Below, piece after piece: positions 28,325 to 35,374 of a DNA stretch of 64,000 nt (the first letter of the stretch is position 1; each line of letters starts with the position of its first letter). The notes under the pieces were generated by a model. It was not told where the DNA came from. It worked only from the letters and a program-made list of their open reading frames with translations, and searched no databases. The stretch comes from Streptomyces genisteinicus (lineage in GTDB: Bacteria; Actinomycetota; Actinomycetes; Streptomycetales; Streptomycetaceae), in NCBI RefSeq assembly GCF_014489615.1, contig NZ_CP060825.1, positions 6,866,001-6,930,000 of the forward strand. The letters run 5' to 3'. A program made the translations under genes and the position numbers.

Positions 28325-28358
28325 GTTACTCGTCAGTTGAGTTACTGACTCAGTTACT
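28325..28358 (+). promoter_or_regulatory. GTTACT repeats upstream of the oxygenase operon
   Basis: The 422-bp gap (27999-28420) between the divergent EF-hand and oxygenase genes has no gene. About 65 to 95 bp before the oxygenase start it turns A+T-rich and holds three GTTACT copies (28325, 28341, 28353) plus an inverted repeat GTCAGT (28332-28337) / ACTGAC (28344-28349). This looks like an operator or activator site for the operon. Confidence 0.4.
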
Positions 28359-28420
28359 GAAGAGCCGAGGTGGGGGCAAGACACCTCGGAACGGTCTGCC
28401 CGCCACGTGGAGAGGATCGA

Positions 28421-29290
28421 GTGAGCTCTTTGGAAGCCGCAACACTGGACCAGGTCGTCGACACCGCCCGCTACCCCTTGCCGGAACTCGGCAGCGCCGA
28501 GGGCCGCGCCGTCGTGTCCCGCGCCCGGCGTGAACTGTCCGCCCTCGGCTGCACCGTGCTGCCCGACTTCATCCGTCCGTCACTGCGCGACACGCTGAGT
28601 CGCGAGTGCGCGGCCATCGCGTCCCGGGCCCACTTCGACACCGAAACGGTCAACGTCTACAACATCGCGGTGGACGCGGAACTGCCGGACGGCCATCCGG
28701 GCCGGAAGACCTTCGAGCGCGGCAACGCCTTCGTCGCCCGGGACCGCATCCCCGACGACGCCGTCATCAGCCGCCTCTACTCCGACGAACTGTTCCACCG
28801 CTTCGTCGCACGGTGCTTCGGACTTCCGGAGCTCCACGAACTCGCGGACCCGCTCTCCGGGCTCGTACTCAACGTCGTCGCGCCGGACAGGGAACACCCC
28901 TGGCACTTCGACACCAACGAGTACACGGTCAGCATGCTCACCCAACAGGCCGAGGCCGGCGGCGACTTCGAGTACTGCCCGGGCATCCGGTCCCCGCACG
29001 ACGAGGGATTCGACGACGTCCGGGACGTGCTCGAAGGCCGGGGCGGGGCACTCGTCCGCAGCCTCCCCCTGCAACCGGGTGACCTGCAACTGTTCAAGGG
29101 CCGCTACTCGCTGCACCGGGTCAGCCCCGTCCGGGGCGCCATCGCACGCCACTCCGCGATCTTCGCCTACAGCGAGCGCCCCGGCGTCGTCGGCAGCGTG
29201 GCCCGCACCCGGCAGCTCTTCGGCCGCGTACTGCCCGAGCACCTGGCGGCCGAGGGCCGGGCCGTCCGGGGCGACGCGCTGCTGGACTGA
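28421..29290 (+). CDS. Fe(II)/2-oxoglutarate-dependent oxygenase, HalD/BesD-like
   Basis: 289 residues from GTG 28421, after GAGAGGATC. The iron site is clear: His162-x-Asp164 in PWHFDTNEY and distal His232 in LHRVSP, with an Arg near 243 suited to bind 2-oxoglutarate. The surroundings (SMLTQQAEAGGDFEYCPGIR, DLQLFKGRYSLH) resemble the family containing the free-amino-acid halogenase BesD. Halogenases have Gly or Ala in place of the Asp; Asp is present here, so hydroxylation is expected. BesD acts on lysine, so a free amino acid is a reasonable guess for the substrate. First gene of a three-gene operon. Confidence 0.75.
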   Translation: MSSLEAATLDQVVDTARYPLPELGSAEGRAVVSRARRELSALGCTVLPDFIRPSLRDTLSRECAAIASRAHFDTETVNVYNIAVDAELPDGHPGRKTFERGNAFVARDRIPDDAVISRLYSDELFHRFVARCFGLPELHELADPLSGLVLNVVAPDREHPWHFDTNEYTVSMLTQQAEAGGDFEYCPGIRSPHDEGFDDVRDVLEGRGGALVRSLPLQPGDLQLFKGRYSLHRVSPVRGAIARHSAIFAYSERPGVVGSVARTRQLFGRVLPEHLAAEGRAVRGDALLD

Positions 29291-29350
29291 CCGACCCACC
29301 GACCGGCACAGCCGCCGCCCGCACTCTGCCATCGACGAGGAGCAAGCCCT

Positions 29351-30196
29351 GTGCGTTTCGACGCGACCGGGAAAGTCACGCTCGACCACATCTACACGCA
29401 GCCCGATCCCCGGGCCTACTTCCGCCTGCTGCGCCCCCTCGGCTACTGCGTTCCGCAGCAGGCGAAGCCGTACTTCGCGAAACTCGTGAAGGAGTACCGG
29501 GAGGCTCGGCACGTCACCGTGCCCCACATCGTGGACATCGGCTGCTCGTACGGAATCAACGCCGCACTTCTCAAGTACGACGTAACCATGGACGAGCTCT
29601 ACGCCCGCTACGGCGACGAGGGCCTCGACGGGAAGAGCCGCGAGGCCCTGCTCGTCCGCGACCGGAAGCTGTCCCGCTCGCACCAGCCCGCCCGGCGCAT
29701 CCGTTTCACCGGCCTCGACACCTCCCGCCAGGCACTGTCCTACGCGCACGAGGCCGGGTTCCTCGACGACGCGGTCCACGCCGACCTGGAGGTGAACGAG
29801 CCGACGCCGCGACAGTGCGCCCAGCTCGCCGGGGCGGACCTGGTGATCTCGACCGGCTGCCTCGGCTACGTCACCGAGCGCACACTCGTACGGATCGTCG
29901 AGGCGCAGGGCCCCCGGCGGCCCTGGATGGCGCACTTCGTGCTGCGGATGTTCCCCTTCGACCCCGTGGAACAGGCACTGGGAGAACTGGGCTACCGCAC
30001 CATCCGCGTCGACGAGGTGTTCAGACAGCGCCGATTCGCCTCCCCGCAGGAACAGGCGCTCGTGCTCGAGAGCATGTCGGCCGCCGGAGTGGATGCGAGG
30101 GGCCTCGAAACGGAAGGCTGGCTCTACGCACAGCTCTATCTTTCCCGCCCGCACGACACCCCAGGTATCGACGAGCCGAATCGAGTGCAGAAGTGA
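29351..30196 (+). CDS. Class I SAM-dependent methyltransferase
   Basis: 281 residues from GTG 29351, GAGGAG nine bases upstream. Rossmann motif I VDIGCSYGINAAL (about residue 62) and a second strand FTGLDTSRQALSYA, followed by ADLVISTGCLGYVT. A roughly 40-residue insert between motif I and the second strand is unusual. Target unknown. Placed between a putative amino-acid hydroxylase and a carnitine-type acyltransferase with GTGA coupling to the latter, it might N-methylate an amino acid to a betaine, giving a carnitine-like acceptor. That is inference only. Confidence 0.75.
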   Translation: MRFDATGKVTLDHIYTQPDPRAYFRLLRPLGYCVPQQAKPYFAKLVKEYREARHVTVPHIVDIGCSYGINAALLKYDVTMDELYARYGDEGLDGKSREALLVRDRKLSRSHQPARRIRFTGLDTSRQALSYAHEAGFLDDAVHADLEVNEPTPRQCAQLAGADLVISTGCLGYVTERTLVRIVEAQGPRRPWMAHFVLRMFPFDPVEQALGELGYRTIRVDEVFRQRRFASPQEQALVLESMSAAGVDARGLETEGWLYAQLYLSRPHDTPGIDEPNRVQK

Positions 30197-32022
30197 AGAC
30201 CAGTCAGAATGCCGCGGTGAACGCGACCTTCGCCCGGGAGGCCGACCTGCCGCGGGTGCCGCTGCCCACCCTGGAAGACAGCTGCGAGAGATTCCTCGCC
30301 TGGTGCGCGCCGCTGCTGACGCCGGACGAGCGGGCGGCGACCGAGGCGGAGGTGGCGGACTTCCTCCGGCCCGGTGGCCCCGGCCGGGTCCTGCATGCCG
30401 CGCTGGAGGAGTACGACGCCACGGAGGGTGTGCACAGCTGGCTCGACACCTTCTGGCCCTACCGTTACCTGGGCCGCCGGGACCGGATCGCTCTGAACGC
30501 CAACTTCTTCTTCTTGTTCAAGGACACGGGCCGCCCCCAGGTGGAGCGGGCGGCCGGGCTCATCGCGGGGGCCCTCGCATACAAGCGGCAGCTCGACGAC
30601 GGGCTCATCGCGCCGGCGGTGCAGCGCGGAGCACACCAGTCGATGGTGCAGAACAAGTTCCTGTTCTCCACCACCAGAATCCCCGGCGCACAGCAGGACA
30701 CCGTCCGCGCCCCGTACACCGACGCCTGGCCCGGTCCGTCCGGCGCCCCTCACATCGTGGTCTTCTTCCGTGGCCGGATGTTCCGGCTCGATGTGATCGG
30801 TCCCGACGGCGTCCCGCACGCCCTGGACGAACTCGAGGCGGGGCTGCGCGCGGTGATGAAGGCGGGCGACGAGGGAGCCGGCGAGGACACGTCGGTGGGT
30901 CACCTGACCACCATGGCCCGTGCCGAATGGGCCGCCGCCCGGGCCTCTCTCGTCGCCGTCCACCCAGGCAACGCCGACGCGCTCGACACCGTCGAGACCG
31001 CACTGTTCTGCGTCTGTCTGGAGGACTTCGCACCGGAGAGCACTCAGGACGCCTGCGACCAATTGCTGTACGGCGACCGCGGCAACCGGTGGTTCGACAA
31101 GGCCGTGTCCTTCGTCGTCTTCGCCGACGGGCGCGCCGGCATCAACGTCGAGCACTGCGAGCTGGACGGCACCACCATCCTCGGCTTCACCGATGCGCTG
31201 CTCGCGGGCTCCGCCGAGGAGTTCTCACGCCGGTCCGGGGCCCGCTCCCAGGGACAGCCCGCACTGGAGCCGGTCGTCTTCGCGCTCGACGACGCGCTGC
31301 GCACGCAGGTGCGCGCCGCCGCCGCCGCATTCGCCGCGTACGGGCGGAACACCGCGACCAGCACCGTGTCCTTCGAGGACTTCGGCAGCAGTGCGGCCAA
31401 GGCGCTGAGGGTTTCGCCGGACGCGTTCGTCCAGGTCGCCTATCAGCTGGCCCACCAGCGGGCGAAGGGCCGGCTCGGTGCGACGTACGAATCGATCGCG
31501 ACGCGGCAGTACCGGCACGGGCGGACGGAGGCGATGCGCGTCGTCACCCCCGAGATGCTCGCGTTCGTCGCCGCGATGGACGACCCGTCGGCGGACACCG
31601 GCCTCCGGCACGCCGCCTTCCGTGCCGCCGCCGACGCCCATGTGGCGCGTGCGAAGGAGAGCCAGGCCGGCCAGGTGCCCGAGCAGCACCTGTGGGAGCT
31701 GGAGCTGATCCAGCGCCGCCGGGGGGCGGAACTCGGAGTGGACGAGCAGCCCTCCCTGTACCGGACGCCGGGCTGGCTGACGATGCGGGACGACTACCTG
31801 AGCACCAGCTCCGCGCCGTCGGCCAACATCCAGTTCTTCGGCTTCGGTTCCACGAGCAGCCGGTGCATCGGTGTCGCGTACGTGCTGCTGCCCGAGCGCT
31901 TCAACCTCTATCTGAGCACCCCGCTGCCGGTCGCGGACCAGATGCACGCCTTCGCCGGCCACCTCCGCGAGGCGGTTGCCGAACTGCGCGAACTGCTCAC
32001 CTCCGTGCGGTCCGAGGACTGA
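30193..32022 (+). CDS. Carnitine/choline O-acyltransferase family protein
   Basis: 609 residues, GTG overlapping the methyltransferase stop. Full-length bacterial member of the carnitine acyltransferase family: PLPTLEDSCERFLAW at the N-terminus, FWPYRYLGRR, catalytic His321 in INVEHCELDG, YRHGRTEAMR, and the DYLSTSSAPS and FGFGSTSSRCIGVAYVL strands. Such enzymes move acyl groups between CoA and the hydroxyl of carnitine or choline. They are rare in bacterial gene clusters. The upstream hydroxylase and methyltransferase could make its hydroxyl-betaine acceptor, and the acyl group could be a fatty or polyketide chain. Confidence 0.85.
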   Translation: MKTSQNAAVNATFAREADLPRVPLPTLEDSCERFLAWCAPLLTPDERAATEAEVADFLRPGGPGRVLHAALEEYDATEGVHSWLDTFWPYRYLGRRDRIALNANFFFLFKDTGRPQVERAAGLIAGALAYKRQLDDGLIAPAVQRGAHQSMVQNKFLFSTTRIPGAQQDTVRAPYTDAWPGPSGAPHIVVFFRGRMFRLDVIGPDGVPHALDELEAGLRAVMKAGDEGAGEDTSVGHLTTMARAEWAAARASLVAVHPGNADALDTVETALFCVCLEDFAPESTQDACDQLLYGDRGNRWFDKAVSFVVFADGRAGINVEHCELDGTTILGFTDALLAGSAEEFSRRSGARSQGQPALEPVVFALDDALRTQVRAAAAAFAAYGRNTATSTVSFEDFGSSAAKALRVSPDAFVQVAYQLAHQRAKGRLGATYESIATRQYRHGRTEAMRVVTPEMLAFVAAMDDPSADTGLRHAAFRAAADAHVARAKESQAGQVPEQHLWELELIQRRRGAELGVDEQPSLYRTPGWLTMRDDYLSTSSAPSANIQFFGFGSTSSRCIGVAYVLLPERFNLYLSTPLPVADQMHAFAGHLREAVAELRELLTSVRSED

Positions 32023-32219
32023 CCGGCGCACGGAACGGACCGTCGGCCGTGCCTCGGGGGAAGGGCACGGCCGACACCGGCGTCGGCCTGCTCGGTGGTC
32101 GGTGTGAGTCCTGGAACACCGGACGACAGCTGACCGCGCATGCGAAACGATGTAGCCTCCCAAGAACGCCTTTGACCTGCAGGAAGCAGGCAGGGAGCAG
32201 ACATTTCGGGAGTCTTTTC

Positions 32220-32252
32220 ATGTTCCGGACCATGTTCAAGTCCAAGATCTAG
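32220..32252 (+). pseudogene. panD: 5' fragment of panD (aspartate decarboxylase), probable attachment site
   Basis: Ten codons, MFRTMFKSKI, then TAG. Actinobacterial PanD proteins begin almost identically (MLRTMFKSKI followed by HRATVTQAD). The preceding 60 bp look like an undisturbed upstream region. The match breaks off 150 bp before an integrase gene, as expected where an element has inserted near the start of a protein gene. The 3' part of panD is not in the window. The rest of the 32023-32405 gap has no gene. Confidence 0.5.
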
Positions 32253-32405
32253 CTATTTGGCGTTGCCGCAGGTCAGGGGCATCATGTGCCTCCCTCCGGT
32301 CAGCAAAGGGTCAGCATGCGTCCGCATGGTGTCCGCGCTTGCTGATCTTCGACCCGCAACAGGCGCCTAAGCGTGATTCTTGGGCTGGATCGGATGGTTC
32401 GCGCC

Positions 32406-33542
32406 ATGGCCCGACAGCTCGCCCGCGGCATGGGGTCCTTCTTCAAGGACTGCGGCTGCGCCAAGCCCACCCGCTGCCCTCACCCGTACTCGATCCGTTA
32501 CCGCGACGCCCTCGGCAGGCAGCGCGAGGAGTCCGGATACGCCACGCAGGACGACGCGATCGAACGCCTCACCCAGCTGTACGCGGAAAAGAAGACCACG
32601 GCGCCGTCCGTGGCGGCGGCCCGCCGTGAGCTGGGTCAGATGACGGTAGAGGAGTACGCCAAACAGTGGCGGCCGCGACAGCGCAGGATTACGGACTACT
32701 CCACGGGCGAGCACGTCGACAGTTCGATCAACGTGCACATCGTTCCGCGTCTGGGAGCGCGGAAGCTGAACGCGGTCACCCCGATGGTGGTTGAGCGCTT
32801 CCTGGACGCGATGGAGAGCGACGGGGTCGGCCGGGGCAACCAGGTGAACATCCTCCGGGTCCTGAAGACGATCCTGCGGGACGCGTACGACAAGGGGGCG
32901 ATGGCGGACGATCCGGTGAAGGGGGTGCAGGAGCCGGAGTACGTGCGTGAGCAGGTTGCCATTCCGTCCCTCGTCTACGTGAAGAAGGCGCTCGCCACGG
33001 CCGACGAGGACCTTGCGCTGGAGATCGTCATGATGGCGGGGTGCGGCCTGCGCAACGGCGAGGCCCGGGCGGTGAACGTCCACAATGTCGTGGCCCAGGA
33101 CGTGTACCGGGTGCGGGAGCAGATCCACTCCAACACTCACAAGCTGGCGAAGCTGAAGCACCGCAAGACGGGAGAGTTCCGCGAGGTGCCACTGCCCCGG
33201 TCTGCCCGTGAGGCGATCGAGCGCTACGCGGCCAAGCACGGCACCACGAAGGACGGCTACCTGCTGCGCGGCCCCAGCGGCTGGTACACGGAGCCGATGG
33301 AGCGGCGCCGCGTGAAGCGGCTCTTCGAGAACCTCCCGCCGGAGGAGGGGGTGGGGATGTACGGCTTCCGGCACTACTTCGCCTCGAACGCCCTCGGCAG
33401 TGGCATCCCCATCACCGACGTCGCGGAGTGGATGGGGCACAAGTCCATCGAGGAGACGTACCGCACGTACCGGCACCTGATGCCGGGCAGCGTCACCAAG
33501 GCCGCCCGGATCCTGGACGCAGGCCTCTGGGAAGCCGCCTGA
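32406..33542 (+). CDS. Tyrosine recombinase (phage-type integrase)
   Basis: 378 residues from ATG 32406; GTG 32373 and ATG 32430 are alternatives. An N-terminal DCGCAKPTRCPHPY Cys-rich arm precedes the SAM-like core-binding domain (VEEYAKQWRPRQRR) and the catalytic domain. Catalytic residues: first Arg in AGCGLRNGEAR, then YGFRHYFAS (Arg and His kept, the first His of the usual H-x-x-R is Tyr), and GHKSIEETYRTY with the final Tyr nucleophile. It lies just inside the putative panD attachment site. A decayed relative sits at 45.9 kb. No excisionase is seen. Confidence 0.92.
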   Translation: MARQLARGMGSFFKDCGCAKPTRCPHPYSIRYRDALGRQREESGYATQDDAIERLTQLYAEKKTTAPSVAAARRELGQMTVEEYAKQWRPRQRRITDYSTGEHVDSSINVHIVPRLGARKLNAVTPMVVERFLDAMESDGVGRGNQVNILRVLKTILRDAYDKGAMADDPVKGVQEPEYVREQVAIPSLVYVKKALATADEDLALEIVMMAGCGLRNGEARAVNVHNVVAQDVYRVREQIHSNTHKLAKLKHRKTGEFREVPLPRSAREAIERYAAKHGTTKDGYLLRGPSGWYTEPMERRRVKRLFENLPPEEGVGMYGFRHYFASNALGSGIPITDVAEWMGHKSIEETYRTYRHLMPGSVTKAARILDAGLWEAA

Positions 33543-33843
33543 TTCTTTTGTTTTCAAGGAACAGCAGGTTCTTCGTGTGCCGGTGGTACAGCAGCCGCAC
33601 CCATGCCTACCTGTGGAAATCGCGGCAGGCGGGGCTCTCCGGCGGGGGCTGGCCCGGAAATGGTCCGGACCTTCGTCCTCGGCATGCTCGCTCCTGCCCT
33701 GTTCCCTGCCATGAGGCTTGGTCGCACGACCCCGAGTGTCGGTGGGTCCGCATAGCATCCAGGCCACGCAGGTGTGAGGTCCGCTGGATCGCAAACGGCA
33801 CCTGTCTTCGGGCGAGCCGGTTGGGGTTAGGGGAAACGTAGCT
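33543..33843. other. Intergenic region, no gene seen
   Basis: About 300 bp between the integrase and the nuclease gene. A short A+T-rich stretch with GAAC/GTTC arms directly after the integrase stop may be a terminator. Otherwise it probably holds only the nuclease promoter. G+C visibly falls from here into the island. Confidence 0.4.
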
Positions 33844-35280
33844 ATGTGGGAATCGTTGCTGGTGTCGGAGTTTCAGCAGCTCCAGTCCAGCCCGGACGCG
33901 CATTGGCGTGGCCGGAAGTTCGAGGAGCTGCTGGAGCGGCTCTTCAAGAACGCCCACTTCCGTGTTCAGCGCAACGCTGGTACCGCCCGACCGAGACAGA
34001 CCGACATTCTCGCTATCTACGGGGATGCCTGGTATTTGATCGAGGCTAAATGGGAAAAGGCCCCAATCGATGTGGACACCTTCGATGCCGTACGGGCTCG
34101 GATGGAGCGAGCTGTCCCCTCCGCAGTGGGCGTGATCATCAGCATGTCGGGCTTCACGGACACTGTCATCGAAGAGGTGGCGAAGTTCAGAGGGAAGCAT
34201 CCCATCCTGCTCATCAAACAGAAGGATCTGTCGCAGGTCCTTCGTACACCAGAATCGCTCGCCAATCTCCTGCGCACCAAGCGGGACGAGCTCATGGTTC
34301 ACGGGCGTGTCCACCTGAGCCCGGAGATCACGAGGCGCGCTCGCCGTCGGCCGGTTACGGACCTGCCTGCCGCAGCTCTGACGATCCTTGGAGTGGACCT
34401 GCAACCGCTCCCGTACGTGATGAAGGAAGGCGGCTTCTCAGGGTTGGTCTTCGTACAGGAACTCCCGGACGTTGACTGGGTGATTCCGGACGGCAGCGGT
34501 GTGACCCTGGATCTCCCCGTCAGCCGACTTGACGAGCGGGGCCTTATCGATCTCGTTCACACTCTCAACTCCATGGGGTGGACGACGTCTCAACCGAGCT
34601 GGAGCATCCGACAGCTGACTACAGCGTGGCATGGCGCCGGCGCACGCGAGTTCGTCGAGGCCCTCACAGCCAGGGCGAAGCGCTACAAGGACCTCTCCGA
34701 GGAGGAAATCCATCACTCCGAGCAGGTGACCTACTTCGACACCTGCGCGGGCGGGGGCTTCTACACCCTCAGCGCGGACATCTCCCAAGACGGCTCCCGG
34801 GCCGTCGGCTGCAACGTTTCGTTCCAGCTAGTCGGTGTACCGGTCGACGTTCAGCCGCTCCGGCATTTGTTCGAACAATACGACGTGATGGCCGCCGGAT
34901 TCTTCCGTCCGCTGGCCGGTCCCTCCGTAGCCCTTGGGAATTTGGGCGCCCACGAGCCACTGGAAGCAGTCGGATATCTGGTCTCCGCAGACCCGTTCCC
35001 GGGCGACAACCGAGCCGGGGACCTGGAGAACCTGCCGACGGGGCCCGATCCTCAGGAGCGGTGGGTTACGGGCATCGTGGCCCGGAACCCCTTCTTCAAA
35101 GCGGACCGCGGATCGACGCCGGAGGGGTGGCCGGGTGCGCTCAGTACCAGTGAGGTCATCGTGTGCGCTCTCCGCTCGCATCATCCGCTGACGACGATGC
35201 CAGAAACCTACTTCCTGACCTCGTGGGAGCGGGCCCGCACCTCGGACGCTCAGGTGTTCCGACCGGTGGCCGACTGGTAG
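33844..35280 (+). CDS. Mrr-like PD-(D/E)xK restriction endonuclease-type protein
   Basis: 478 residues. The N-terminal 160 residues carry a nuclease core: WRGRKFEELLERLF (helix with Glu), Asp54 in RQTDILA, and Glu67-x-Lys69 in YLIEAKWEK, the D...ExK site of Mrr/REase-4 type enzymes. The remaining 310 residues are not recognised and may sense a signal or bind DNA. No methyltransferase accompanies it, so it may target modified or foreign DNA, or act as an abortive nuclease. Codon use is less G+C-biased than in the biosynthetic regions. It is convergent with the STAND operon. Confidence 0.72.
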   Translation: MWESLLVSEFQQLQSSPDAHWRGRKFEELLERLFKNAHFRVQRNAGTARPRQTDILAIYGDAWYLIEAKWEKAPIDVDTFDAVRARMERAVPSAVGVIISMSGFTDTVIEEVAKFRGKHPILLIKQKDLSQVLRTPESLANLLRTKRDELMVHGRVHLSPEITRRARRRPVTDLPAAALTILGVDLQPLPYVMKEGGFSGLVFVQELPDVDWVIPDGSGVTLDLPVSRLDERGLIDLVHTLNSMGWTTSQPSWSIRQLTTAWHGAGAREFVEALTARAKRYKDLSEEEIHHSEQVTYFDTCAGGGFYTLSADISQDGSRAVGCNVSFQLVGVPVDVQPLRHLFEQYDVMAAGFFRPLAGPSVALGNLGAHEPLEAVGYLVSADPFPGDNRAGDLENLPTGPDPQERWVTGIVARNPFFKADRGSTPEGWPGALSTSEVIVCALRSHHPLTTMPETYFLTSWERARTSDAQVFRPVADW

Positions 35281-35341
35281 TCCCGCTGGCGAGACCCGCG
35301 CGAGTGGCGCGATACAGGCTCCCTCACGTTTACCCCGTCCG

Positions 35342-35374
35342 GAACGGGAGCACCCGGGTGCTTGCAGCACGTTC
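35342..35374. terminator. Hairpin between convergent nuclease and STAND genes
   Basis: Perfect 7-base arms AGCACCC (35349-35355) and GGGTGCT (35356-35362) nested inside GAACG/CGTTC (35342-35346 / 35370-35374). It lies 62 bp after the nuclease stop and touches the opposing stop codon, a good place for a bidirectional terminator. Confidence 0.5.

Noticed and set aside
28904..28912. Possible halogenase call for the BesD-like oxygenase
   Set aside because: The iron-binding motif is His-x-Asp; BesD-type halogenases need Gly or Ala at the Asp position to make room for chloride.
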